This document shows, one piece after another, positions 7,281 to 15,714 of a stretch of DNA of 31,964 bases. How positions within the stretch are numbered: position 1 is the stretch's first letter; every line of letters starts with the position of its first letter. The stretch is from the NCBI GenBank assembly GCA_964537685.1, contig CAZICM010000088.1, forward strand, positions 1-31,964, in the 5' to 3' direction. Position numbers and translations under genes: made by a program. The DNA is from CAZICM01 sp964537685 (GTDB lineage: Bacteria > Myxococcota_A > Polyangia > Polyangiales > Polyangiaceae). The notes beneath the pieces are model-generated. The model saw nothing but the letters and a program-made list of their open reading frames with translations. It did no database searches and was not told the origin of the DNA.

Positions 7281-8681
7281 TTAGCGGCGCATCAAAAATA
7301 CGGCCATGGCTATCAATACGATCAAAATCGTGAAAACAACGGCGGTGAGGGCTATTTTTTGAGCTTGTGTGAGGCGTTTGCGGGTATAGCGCGATAGATG
7401 CTGGGGGAGGAGTTCGGAACTGGGGGCGGTGGTGATGGGGGCCGATTCGATGGGCGGGGATGCTGTGGATGGAGTTTGCGTTTCGATGTGTTCTTGTGCT
7501 GTTTGGCGTTCAATGTGATCGGCGAGTTCGCTAAAGGCTTTGGTGAGTTCCTCGGCGCTTTCAAAGCGGGCCGATGGATCGCGGGCCAAGGCGCGTTCAA
7601 AGAATCGGTCGACGCTTTCGGGAAGAGCGGGATTGAGCGATGAGGGTTTGGGGATTGGATCGTTGGCGATGCGGTCGAGCATTTCGCCATAAGAAGCCGT
7701 TACAAATGGTTTTTTTCCGGTGACGGCGCGGTAGGCGACAACGGCGAGTGACCACAGATCGCTTCGGTGATCGATATCATGCGCGCCGCGGGCTTGTTCT
7801 GGGCTCATGTAGGCGGGGGTTCCGGCGAGAGAGCCTTTTCGTTCGGCGGAATCGTCGCTGTGATCGGTGATGGGTTTGGCGATTCCAAAATCCAAAAGCT
7901 TGGGGATTTCGCCTTCGGGGCCGCGGTCGAGGAAGATATTCTCGGGTTTGATATCGCGGTGCAAAATGCCTGCTTTGTGCGCTTGGGCGAGGGCTTCTCC
8001 GACGGCGTTTAAGATACGCGCGGTATGGCCGATGGGCATGATTCCATGAGGCAGGGATCGAAGATGGGTGTTGAGGTCGACGCCATGGAGGAGTTCCATA
8101 ACCATATAAGGCAGGCCGCGATCGACGCCGCTACCTAGGACGAGGGCGACATAAGGCGATTGAATGCAGGCGGCGACGCTGGCTTCGCGTTCGAAGCGGG
8201 CATGTGCGAGGTTGACGTGTTTGGAGAGCGGGGATGAGAGTTTAACGGCGACTTTTTTATTGAGGTCGAGGTGGGTAGCCGTCCAAATTTCGGCCATACC
8301 GCCTGTTCTGAGCAGAGATTCGAGGCGAATATTACCGCCGAGCAAAAGACCGGGAATCGGTTCGGGACGAAATGGATCGCTTTCGGGTTCATCGAACCAA
8401 GACCAGGGCACATTGCGAGTGACGCCGCCTGGCCAGGAGGGGCGTATAGAGCCTTTGGCGCTGGGAATTGGGGTGGGGACGGTTGTGCCTGGGCGGGATG
8501 GGGAGGCGGAGGGTCTGGGGCTGGGGATGATGCCTCGGAGTGAGGGAGCGGCAGGTCGCGGAGTGGGTGTGGTGGTGGAGCTGAGCGCGGATGTCCTACG
8601 ATTTTCGTTAGAATCAGGTTCGCGGCCGCCTTTGCTATCGGCGGCGCCTGGTTCTCTGGAAGGGGGAAGGCGCGATTTCAT
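7281..8681 (-). CDS. Hanks-type Ser/Thr protein kinase, C-terminal membrane anchor
   Basis: 466 residues. Residues 1-110 are a Pro/Ser/Thr/Arg-rich disordered tail. The kinase domain (about 115-380) has the variant glycine loop RTGGMAEIW, VAVK with Lys147, HRDIKPEN with catalytic Asp243, the metal-binding LLDFG with Asp264, and GTPAYMSPEQARG ending the activation loop, so it should be active. After a Ser/Thr/Pro-rich linker a single hydrophobic helix at about 441-463 ends in MRR, placing the enzyme at the inner membrane as a tail-anchored protein with almost nothing outside. There is no sensor domain. It is a single gene, divergent from ptuA across 103 bp. Kinases of this build are abundant in myxobacteria; the substrate is unknown. 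Confidence 0.93.
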   Translation of the reverse strand: MKSRLPPSREPGAADSKGGREPDSNENRRTSALSSTTTPTPRPAAPSLRGIIPSPRPSASPSRPGTTVPTPIPSAKGSIRPSWPGGVTRNVPWSWFDEPESDPFRPEPIPGLLLGGNIRLESLLRTGGMAEIWTATHLDLNKKVAVKLSSPLSKHVNLAHARFEREASVAACIQSPYVALVLGSGVDRGLPYMVMELLHGVDLNTHLRSLPHGIMPIGHTARILNAVGEALAQAHKAGILHRDIKPENIFLDRGPEGEIPKLLDFGIAKPITDHSDDSAERKGSLAGTPAYMSPEQARGAHDIDHRSDLWSLAVVAYRAVTGKKPFVTASYGEMLDRIANDPIPKPSSLNPALPESVDRFFERALARDPSARFESAEELTKAFSELADHIERQTAQEHIETQTPSTASPPIESAPITTAPSSELLPQHLSRYTRKRLTQAQKIALTAVVFTILIVLIAMAVFLMRR

Positions 8682-8745
8682 CTGCGGGACATCCAGCCGA
8701 ATGGTGCACCATGTTGAGCGTGCATGTCGAGTATTTATCTCAAGA

Positions 8746-8775
8746 TTGACACGAAGACTTCTGTTCCATTAGGGT
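8746..8775 (+). promoter_or_regulatory. Possible promoter of the Septu-MoxR operon
   Basis: A consensus -35 TTGACA (8746-8751) is followed after 18 bases by TAGGGT (8770-8775), a weak -10. Transcription would start within a few bases of the ATG at 8785, giving a leaderless mRNA, which fits the absence of a Shine-Dalgarno. No other promoter-like pair was seen before the five-gene operon. Confidence 0.4.
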
Positions 8776-8784
8776 TGAATCCTC

Positions 8785-10071
8785 ATGCGCCTTCAATCCA
8801 TCCATCTGAAAAATGTTTACGGGTTTCAGGAGTTGAAGCTTGATTTTCCCAAAGAGGGTCCCTGTGTCCTCGCTGGAATCAATGGGGCGGGAAAGTCAAC
8901 GCTTCTCGATAGCATTGCGATGTTTTTTGCTCCCGCCGTTGCTACGATAGAGGGTATAGCTGTTCATAAAGCCCTTTATGGTTTGAACCAGAATGCCATT
9001 CATTTAAAGGCTGATCGGGCTCAAGCGATACTCCATTGGGCCGATGAATCGCAGCATAAATGGGAACTCAATGCCACGCAAAAGGATGTGAAGTGGGCTC
9101 ATCTGCCCTCATCCACGGCATGGGCGGATCGCCTCATGCAGGCGGCACTGAACGATTCTTCTTATACCTGGCCTGTTGTTTGTTATTATCCATCGGTTCG
9201 TTTCTATGTTCATGAAGGGCATTCCAGAGCGCATGCGAAACTTGATCATTTGGATCCACCTCAGCGCTTTGCCTATGCCAATGCCCTTGGGCTGCACCAG
9301 CAACCTTTTGCAAGCGTGGTTTCATGGTTCCGGCTGCGGGAGGATAAAGAGAACGAACGCCGGCGGCATGAGGAACCGGCTTATCAAGATCCTTACCTGC
9401 AGACGGTGCGCACATCCGTCATTGCCTTTATGAATGCGCTTTCGGGAGAGGGGTTTTCCGATATTAGGATTAAACGCTCCCCCGATGATCTCCAGAGGTC
9501 TCATATGTATATCACCAAGGAGGGATTGGAGATTGCCCTATTCAATCTTTCCGATGGAGAACGCTCTTGTATTGCGCTCGTTGCGGATTTGGCCCAGCGA
9601 TTATGCGCGGCCAATCCGGATTCTTTGAAAAATAAGATCCGTCCTTTGGAAGGCCGGGGAATTGTTTTGATTGATGAGCTGGAGCTTCATTTGCATCCCA
9701 AATGGCAGCGAAGAATTTTAGGAGCGCTGACCCAAACCTTTCCCGGGTGTCAATTTATTGTGACGACCCATTCGCCTCAAGTATTAAGCACTGTTCCCTA
9801 TCAACAGATTCGGCTGCTTACAAATTTTAAGGTCGATCCAAGAATTGCCTATACCGAGGGAAGGGATACAAATGCCATACTGGAGGAGCTATTGGATGTT
9901 CGCAAGCGGCCTGAGCAAACTCAAAAAGAGCTGGATCAGGTGGCATGGCTTATTGATAACAACAACTTTGAGCAAGCCCGAAAAGAACTGCAGGTATTGG
10001 AAATAAAACTGGGTCATCATGACGATGAAGTGCTCAAGCTATCCACCCTTCTTCATATGATGGAGGATTGA
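8785..10071 (+). CDS. ptuA: PtuA-like AAA/ABC-type ATPase (Septu defence)
   Basis: A 428-residue soluble ATPase of the AAA_21/OLD-like group. Walker A is GINGAGKST (residues 31-39), the ABC-type signature is LSDGE (255-259), Walker B is VLIDELELHLHP (Asp297, Glu298), and the H-loop is TTHSP (His329). The region between is helical and lacks a long SMC-like coiled coil. The next gene, three bases downstream, encodes an HNH nuclease of the PtuB type. That pairing defines the Septu anti-phage system, in which the ATPase is thought to assemble with and control the nuclease. All ATPase motifs look intact. The symbol is by family and context, not by direct match. An OLD-like nuclease is unlikely because no Toprim domain follows. 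Confidence 0.85.
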   Translation: MRLQSIHLKNVYGFQELKLDFPKEGPCVLAGINGAGKSTLLDSIAMFFAPAVATIEGIAVHKALYGLNQNAIHLKADRAQAILHWADESQHKWELNATQKDVKWAHLPSSTAWADRLMQAALNDSSYTWPVVCYYPSVRFYVHEGHSRAHAKLDHLDPPQRFAYANALGLHQQPFASVVSWFRLREDKENERRRHEEPAYQDPYLQTVRTSVIAFMNALSGEGFSDIRIKRSPDDLQRSHMYITKEGLEIALFNLSDGERSCIALVADLAQRLCAANPDSLKNKIRPLEGRGIVLIDELELHLHPKWQRRILGALTQTFPGCQFIVTTHSPQVLSTVPYQQIRLLTNFKVDPRIAYTEGRDTNAILEELLDVRKRPEQTQKELDQVAWLIDNNNFEQARKELQVLEIKLGHHDDEVLKLSTLLHMMED

Positions 10072-10074
10072 GCC

Positions 10075-10926
10075 ATGCGATATATTCATAAAGGAGCGGA
10101 GCCGCATGAATGGCAAGAATATCGAAAACTGAAGGCGAAGAATAGAGCGCACAAGAATGACGAGGTTAAAAGCAAAGAGCAAGACCAGACGACACCTGGC
10201 CGGCGAAGAAATGAATTTAACGATGGACCAAAGGATAAGCTGCGAACTGCACTGGTAAACGAACAGGGGCATCTCTGCTACTATTGCATGGCACGCATCG
10301 AGGATGATCCAAAACAGACAAAGATTGAGCATCGAATACCAATAAGCAGCAAGAATGCGGCGCCGGATAATCATCTTTGCTATGATAATCTATTCGCGGT
10401 ATGCCTGGGAGGTGAATGTGCCTCAGAAGAAGGTTCGAACGATGAGAAATCCGATACCAAACCCGGAACCTATGCCCATTGCGACCAGAGCAAGCAAAAC
10501 GATGAAATTAGCTTGGATCCATCGAACAAGAATATTGAACAGCAGATCCGGTATCATTTTGCGCAAGGTACGATCGAGGCCTTGGGCAACAAATGCGCAT
10601 ATTGTGAAATAGATCCTTTCCGGGATAGGGCTCAAGCTTCGCTCAAGTCTTCCAAGGCATGTGCTCATTGCGATTTGCATGTCAGGCTCAACTTAAATTG
10701 GAGCCGCCTGCGGGATAACCGCAAACAAGTGCTTGTTGCCTTTCAAGAAGGCTTTCGCAAAAAATATCCCAAGGACTGGCCAGTCCGGGCATTAGAAGAG
10801 GAATTAAAGCATTGGTCCCGCCCAAAAATTAGGCATGATCCCCAGAAGGGCGATGGGAAATACCTTGAGCCCTATTGTGGTGTCATTGAAAGCTATCTTC
10901 GAAAAAAGATAAAACAACATGCCTAA
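10075..10926 (+). CDS. ptuB: PtuB-like HNH endonuclease with an extra CxxC pair
   Basis: A 283-residue protein opening with a PtuB/TIGR02646-like start (MRYIHKGAEPHEW). The HNH core has the zinc pair CYYC (Cys68, Cys71), IEHRIPIS with Glu85-His86, and YDNLFAVC supplying the Asn; a later HCDQSK segment completes the fold. It would cut DNA or nucleic acid on activation by PtuA. A segment with two further CxxC motifs, CAYC (174-177) and CAHC (196-199), sits just before the conserved LNLN…LRDNR region. I do not recall it in typical PtuB proteins, and it may be an added zinc knuckle. GGAGG at 10062-10066 inside the end of ptuA gives a well-placed ribosome site. Its last 8 bases overlap the MoxR start, so the two are translationally coupled. 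Confidence 0.82.
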   Translation: MRYIHKGAEPHEWQEYRKLKAKNRAHKNDEVKSKEQDQTTPGRRRNEFNDGPKDKLRTALVNEQGHLCYYCMARIEDDPKQTKIEHRIPISSKNAAPDNHLCYDNLFAVCLGGECASEEGSNDEKSDTKPGTYAHCDQSKQNDEISLDPSNKNIEQQIRYHFAQGTIEALGNKCAYCEIDPFRDRAQASLKSSKACAHCDLHVRLNLNWSRLRDNRKQVLVAFQEGFRKKYPKDWPVRALEEELKHWSRPKIRHDPQKGDGKYLEPYCGVIESYLRKKIKQHA

Positions 10927-12052
10927 ACAAAAATCCGAACCATCCCCCGAACCCAAGCCTCAAGCAGCGCCGCCTCCTATCCAAAGGCCGCCCGCGGAAA
11001 TTTTATATGCCGATGAGTTAAAGCGTTTGCAGGCGATGGATGATGGGAAAAAGCCGCCCGGCTGGTGTCTTTCGCCCAAGCGGGTGCGTTCGTTTATTTT
11101 GGGCGATGATTCGCTGCATATCCGTCAAAAGTTTGTGGGAAATGCGGCGCTGGTCGATCGGGCGATGGTGGCGCTGGCGACGCAGCGGGGGCTGATGTTA
11201 ACGGGGGAGCCCGGTACGGCAAAATCGCTTTTATCGGAGTTATTGGCCGCGGCGATTTCGGGGACGAGCCTATTGACCATTCAGGGGAGTGCCGCAACGA
11301 CAGAGGATCAGATTAAATATGCATGGAACTATGCGCTGCTGCTCGCGGAAGGGCCTTCGCCAAAGGCTTTGGTGCCCGCGCCTTTATATGTGGGTATGCG
11401 CTCGGGTAAAGTCGTCCGCTTTGAGGAGATAACGCGCTGTCCATTGGAGATTCAAGATTCGCTGCTTTCGGCGCTATCCGAGCGGGTGCTGTTTATTCCC
11501 GAGCTGTCCGGGGATGCGGGGACTTTGTTTGCCCAGGATGGTTTTAATGTGATTGCGACAGCCAATACCCGGGATTTGGGTGTGAATGAGATGAGCGCGG
11601 CGCTAAAAAGGCGTTTTAATTTTGAGACGGTGTTTCCTATTGCCGATATGCGGGCAGAGATGCTACTGGTGCGCGAGGAATCGAGAAGGCTATTGGAACG
11701 GTCGGGGGTTCCGGTCATGCTTCCAGAGGATATTATCGAGCTATTGGTGACGACCTTCCGGGAGCTGCGGCAGGGCGAGACGGCGGAAGGCCAGGCTATG
11801 GAGCGGATGAGCAGCGCGATGAGTACGGCGGAAGCGGTTTCCGTGGGTTTTGCGGCGGGAATGAGGGGTTATTATTTGGGATCGGGTAAGGCGACGCCGG
11901 CCGATTTGGTGGAATGTTTGATGGGAACGGCGATTAAAAACAATAGCGATGATGCCAAAAGGCTGCGCCGTTATTTCGAGCAGAAGGTGGCGCGGCGGGA
12001 AGGCGCTCATTGGAAGGCTTATTATGAGGCCCGCGGGCGGCTTTTGGGGTAG
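10919..12052 (+). CDS. MoxR family AAA+ ATPase (DUF5682-associated)
   Basis: 377 residues. After a Pro-rich, charged N-terminus (about 1-45) comes an AAA+ domain with Walker A GEPGTAKS (residues 96-103), a VVRFEEITRC Walker-B strand, the sensor-1 stretch IATANTRD, and the ALKRRF arginine-finger helix. A C-terminal lid domain of about 130 residues follows. MoxR ATPases remodel or load partner proteins and nearly always work with a VWA-domain protein, here encoded two genes downstream. The start codon overlaps the ptuB stop by 8 bases. The next gene (DUF5682) begins 4 bases after the stop. MoxR next to DUF5682, VWA and SWIM genes is a recurrent bacterial gene set as far as I recall; its attachment to Septu is unusual. 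Confidence 0.92.
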   Translation: MPKQKSEPSPEPKPQAAPPPIQRPPAEILYADELKRLQAMDDGKKPPGWCLSPKRVRSFILGDDSLHIRQKFVGNAALVDRAMVALATQRGLMLTGEPGTAKSLLSELLAAAISGTSLLTIQGSAATTEDQIKYAWNYALLLAEGPSPKALVPAPLYVGMRSGKVVRFEEITRCPLEIQDSLLSALSERVLFIPELSGDAGTLFAQDGFNVIATANTRDLGVNEMSAALKRRFNFETVFPIADMRAEMLLVREESRRLLERSGVPVMLPEDIIELLVTTFRELRQGETAEGQAMERMSSAMSTAEAVSVGFAAGMRGYYLGSGKATPADLVECLMGTAIKNNSDDAKRLRRYFEQKVARREGAHWKAYYEARGRLLG

Positions 12053-12055
12053 GCT

Positions 12056-14428
12056 TTGAGCGTTTCTATTTTAGGTATCCGGCATCATAGTCCTGCGTGT
12101 GCGCGGCTTGTGCGCCATACCTTGATGGATTTGAGGCCGCGTTATGTGCTTATCGAGGGGCCGTCGGATGTCAATGATTGGATCGATGAGCTGTATTTAG
12201 GGCACCGTCTTCCGGTTGCGGTCTTTAGTTATGTGCGGGATTCAGAGGCGGGCGAAGGGATGGGGATTTCTTCGTGGACGCCTTTTTGTGATTATTCGCC
12301 GGAATGGGTGGCGCTTCAAACGGCCAGGGAGGTGGGAGCGCAGGCTTTGTTTATGGATTTACCGGCCTGGGCCAGGGCTTTTTCGGGAATTAAAAACCGC
12401 TATGCCGACCGTAAAGATCGCTATGGAGCCCGAATGGCCGCGCTATGCAGGCGCTTTCATGTGGCGGATAGTGATTCGCTGTGGGATAGCTTGTTTGAAG
12501 GGCTGCTGGAACCCGCCGAGCTGAGTTCACGCCTGGCTCTGTATTTCGAGGAGCTTCGCGCGGGCGACTGCGGAGATGCGCCGACGCAGGCGCGCGAGGC
12601 TTATATGGCTTCCTATATTGCCTGGGCCGCCGGACAATGCTCCAATGAGCATGAGCGCGTGGTTGTGGTATGCGGCGGATATCATGCGCCGGCCCTTGCA
12701 CAGCAATGGAAAAGCCTTCCTCCGATATCTATCAGGCCCGATAAAACCCTATCCAGCGGCGTTCAGGGGCAGAGTTATTTGGTTCCATATTCATTTAAAC
12801 GGCTCGATGCCTTTGTGGGCTATGAAGCGGGGATGCCTTCACCCGGATATTATCAGCGGGTATGGGAAGAAGGGGCTGAACATGCTTCGGAATCGATGCT
12901 ATTTCAAGTGTTGGCAAGGCTGAGGCAAAAGCGGCAAACGGTATCGACGGCCGATGGAGTGGCGGCGTCGGCGGCGATGCATGCTCTAATGCAAATTCGG
13001 GGGCATGGGGTGCCTTTACGGGTGGATGTGCTGGATGCCTTGGCTCAAGCCTTGGTGAAGAATGCCTTGGAAGTGCCCCTTCCCTGGGAGCAGCGCGGGG
13101 TGCTCTTGCCCAGAACCGATCCATTGTTGGTGGATATTGTTGCAACCTTTTCAGGGGAGCAAATAGGAGAGCTTTCGCCCCATACCCGTCATCCGCCGCT
13201 GGTCGCCGATGCGATGCAAAGGCTTGCAGCAAAGGGGATTTCTTATACGGCAAACGCAATTGCCCTGGAATTCAAGCTGGGCCATGCCGAGGATCTTGAA
13301 AAATCTCGTCTGTTGCATGGCCTTCGGGTTTTGGGTATCCCAGGATTCCAATGGCAATACCGCTCTTTGGGGGAAAGAAATATTCCACATGCGGCTTCCC
13401 TCGAAAGCTGGGTGTTGAAGCGCGATTTGGATGCGGAGGCGGCGCTGATTGAAGCGGCGATTTACGGGGCGACGGTTCCTCAGGCGGCGGCCGCTCGTCT
13501 TGAAGCCTTGTTTTTGGCGGCCGAAAATGTGGGGGATATTTCTGCGCTCTATCTCGAAGCGCTTCGCGTGGGCTCGACGGGACTTGACGCGCGTTTGCTG
13601 GAATATCTTCGGTCGGCGATTTCCGCAGAACTTTCTCTATCGGCGGTGGGTGTTTCGCTCTCGCATTTTCTTCTGTTGCTCACCCAGCATGCGCAGGTTT
13701 ATTGTATAAACCGGGAAGAGCTGTTTTCATTGATGCTGGCCTGTTTTGATAGGGTTTTATGGCTCTTTGAAGCTTTATCGGGCCGCAAAACAAACCTGGG
13801 GAAAGGCGAGCTATTGGCCGTTGCCGCATGCAAGGAAATGCTCTATTTGACGGGAGATGTGCATGTGGATAAGCTTCGGCGGGACCATGCGAAGCATTTG
13901 TTTGCAAGGAGGGCACGGGATGCGGATGCTCCCGCGATGGTAAGAGGGGCGGCGCTGGGTTGTTTATGGTCGGTGTTTGAATCGGAGATAGAGACGGGCA
14001 AGACGGAAATGAGCGCTGAACAAGAAGCGGTGGCGGCGATGAGGGCGGCGGCCCTGCCTGAAACGCTTGGAGATTTTCTTGCGGGCCTCTTTGCGCTGGC
14101 ACGCGAGCCTTTGCAGCGTTCCAAGGCTTTAATTGCGGCGGCCGATGCGGTTTTCGCCGAAATGAGCGAACAGGATTTTCTGCTCGCCGTTCCCGCCCTT
14201 CGAATGGCTTTTTCTTATTTTCCGCCCAGGGAAAGGCTGCTGATCGCCGAGCGGGTGCTCGAGCTTCGGGGTGCTGTGGGCATTTCTTCGCATGCCTTGT
14301 TGTCTTCTGCGGAACAGGCTCGTATGCTGCTCTTGGGACGGCGTTTGGAGAATCAAACAAGCGAAATCATTGAGCGTTTTGGTTTGGGATCGCCGGAGGA
14401 AGTCGATGACCGAGCGGAAGAATCCTAA
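12056..14428 (+). CDS. DUF5682 family protein with two GxxH motifs
   Basis: 790 residues from a TTG at 12056, which gives the conserved N-terminus SVSILGIRHHSPACARL. The first ~230 residues form an alpha/beta domain with GIRH (Gly7-His10), VLIEGP (Glu34), a SPEW…FMDLPA segment, and a second GxxH at residues 207-210 (GGYH). Two GxxH motifs with an early Glu are the signature of the erythromycin-esterase/ChaN/TraB/TIKI superfamily of metal-dependent hydrolases, so this may be the effector of the system; that assignment is my inference. The remaining ~550 residues are helical, Ala/Leu/Glu-rich and repeat-like, suited to binding MoxR or VWA. The next gene starts 23 bases inside its 3' end. Confidence 0.88.
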   Translation: MSVSILGIRHHSPACARLVRHTLMDLRPRYVLIEGPSDVNDWIDELYLGHRLPVAVFSYVRDSEAGEGMGISSWTPFCDYSPEWVALQTAREVGAQALFMDLPAWARAFSGIKNRYADRKDRYGARMAALCRRFHVADSDSLWDSLFEGLLEPAELSSRLALYFEELRAGDCGDAPTQAREAYMASYIAWAAGQCSNEHERVVVVCGGYHAPALAQQWKSLPPISIRPDKTLSSGVQGQSYLVPYSFKRLDAFVGYEAGMPSPGYYQRVWEEGAEHASESMLFQVLARLRQKRQTVSTADGVAASAAMHALMQIRGHGVPLRVDVLDALAQALVKNALEVPLPWEQRGVLLPRTDPLLVDIVATFSGEQIGELSPHTRHPPLVADAMQRLAAKGISYTANAIALEFKLGHAEDLEKSRLLHGLRVLGIPGFQWQYRSLGERNIPHAASLESWVLKRDLDAEAALIEAAIYGATVPQAAAARLEALFLAAENVGDISALYLEALRVGSTGLDARLLEYLRSAISAELSLSAVGVSLSHFLLLLTQHAQVYCINREELFSLMLACFDRVLWLFEALSGRKTNLGKGELLAVAACKEMLYLTGDVHVDKLRRDHAKHLFARRARDADAPAMVRGAALGCLWSVFESEIETGKTEMSAEQEAVAAMRAAALPETLGDFLAGLFALAREPLQRSKALIAAADAVFAEMSEQDFLLAVPALRMAFSYFPPRERLLIAERVLELRGAVGISSHALLSSAEQARMLLLGRRLENQTSEIIERFGLGSPEEVDDRAEES

Positions 14429-15560
14429 AGAAGCGCTTGAAACCTCGCTGTTGCGCTGGCGTTTGATGCTGGGCTCGGCGGCGGATGGGGCATTTTCACC
14501 CCATGGAATGCTGCCGGAGAGGGCTGGGGCTATGGATGCGGCGCTTTCTTGGCTTTATGATCGCGATCCCGAACTTTCGCAGCGGGAAATCCTGGGGCGT
14601 GAGGGGAATTTGGGGCCTTCTTCGCTTACGGTTCCAGAATGGCTGAATGAAGTGCATCGGCTTTTTCCCAAAGAAACCATTGAGCGGCTGGAGCGGGATG
14701 CGCTGGAACGCTATGAAGTGACGGAACTTGTGACCAATCCCGAGGTATTGGCCCGGGCGGAGCCCAATCCGACGCTGTTAAAGGCGGTATTGAGGACCAA
14801 GCATTTGATGAATACCGAGGTGCTCGGTATGGCGAGGGAGCTGGTGGCCAAGGTGGTGCGTGAATTGATGCAATCTTTAGCCAAGCACTTGCGCCAAAGC
14901 CTATCGGGAGCCCGGAATAGAAGGCGTTCTTCACTAAAGATCGCAAAAAACTTTGATGCCAAGGGAACAATCCGCGAAAATCTCCGGCATTTTGATATGC
15001 AGCGGGGACAGCTTGTTTTAAAGCGTCCGCTTTTCTTTTCGAGGGTGCAGCGCCATTGCGAACCCTGGCAGGTGATTCTATTGGTAGACGAGAGCGCAAG
15101 TATGATCGGTTCGGTCATTCATGCGGCGGTAACGGCGGCCTGTTTATGGAATCTTCCCGGGATGCGTACGCATTTATGTATTTTTGATACCGAAGTTGTG
15201 GATCTTAGCGACTCGGTGAGCGATCCGGTATCGGTGCTGATGAAGGTGCAGCTTGGGGGCGGGACGGATATCGGGAAGGCGCTATCCTATGCCTCGGGCC
15301 TGATTACGGCGCCCAGGCGTGCTATGGTGGTTATCATTAGCGATTTTTATGAAGGAGCCAATCCCAATGTATTGGTTCAGCGGGTAAAAGCGCTATGTGA
15401 ACAAGGAAGCTATGTGCTTGGATTGTGCGCGCTGGATGAAGAAGCCAATCCCGCCTATAACCGGGATCTTTCGATGCGTTTGGCGGATGCGGGAGCGCGG
15501 ATGGGGGCGATGACGCCGGGGGAGCTGGCTTCGTGGATTGCCGAAAAAATCAATCGGTAG
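14406..15560 (+). CDS. VWA domain (CoxE-like) protein of the MoxR-DUF5682 system
   Basis: 384 residues from the ATG at 14406, chosen because upstream in-frame codons only read the DUF5682 gene out of frame. The N-terminal ~215 residues are helical and basic near the end (RQSLSGARNRRRSSLK). The VWA domain follows with an intact MIDAS: DESAS (Asp228, Ser230, Ser232), GGGTDIGKAL supplying the Thr, and VVIISDFYEG supplying the second Asp. VWA proteins bind partners through a metal ion and act as adaptors for MoxR ATPases. It overlaps DUF5682 by 23 bases and is the last gene of the operon; a large palindrome follows 29 bases after its stop. Confidence 0.92.
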   Translation: MTERKNPKEALETSLLRWRLMLGSAADGAFSPHGMLPERAGAMDAALSWLYDRDPELSQREILGREGNLGPSSLTVPEWLNEVHRLFPKETIERLERDALERYEVTELVTNPEVLARAEPNPTLLKAVLRTKHLMNTEVLGMARELVAKVVRELMQSLAKHLRQSLSGARNRRRSSLKIAKNFDAKGTIRENLRHFDMQRGQLVLKRPLFFSRVQRHCEPWQVILLVDESASMIGSVIHAAVTAACLWNLPGMRTHLCIFDTEVVDLSDSVSDPVSVLMKVQLGGGTDIGKALSYASGLITAPRRAMVVIISDFYEGANPNVLVQRVKALCEQGSYVLGLCALDEEANPAYNRDLSMRLADAGARMGAMTPGELASWIAEKINR

Positions 15561-15589
15561 ATATCAATTTACCTTCATTGCGGCTTATT

Positions 15590-15714
15590 GAGATCGCCTC
15601 AGAACCCGTCGCGAGCAACCACGCGGCTAGGGCGAGCGACCGAGCCGTACTCCAGTACGGTGAGGGAGCTCAACCGAAGCCGTGGGGTGCGCAGCAGGGT
15701 TATGAGGCGATCTC
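15590..15714. repeat. 125-bp near-perfect palindrome (REP/MITE-like), likely bidirectional terminator
   Basis: GAGATCGCCTCA (15590-15601) is matched by its exact reverse complement at 15703-15714. The centre CCGTACT-CC-AGTACGG (15645-15660) is a perfect stem with a two-base loop. The arms between are similar but imperfect, with one-base slippage. The element fills most of the space between the VWA stop and the opposing lipoprotein stop and ends exactly at the base before the latter. Folded as RNA it would be a long hairpin in either direction. I see no ORF, transposase ends or target-site duplication in it. Confidence 0.75.

Noticed and set aside
8682..10926. Retron with PtuAB effectors (Ec78-like)
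   Set aside because: No reverse transcriptase gene or msr/msd-like region is present; only 103 bp separate ptuA from the kinase gene, so a stand-alone Septu is the better call.
13680..14360. 226-codon minus-strand frame inside DUF5682
   Set aside because: It is the antisense shadow of a GC-biased coding frame; composition is Pro/Arg/Ala-rich without motifs.
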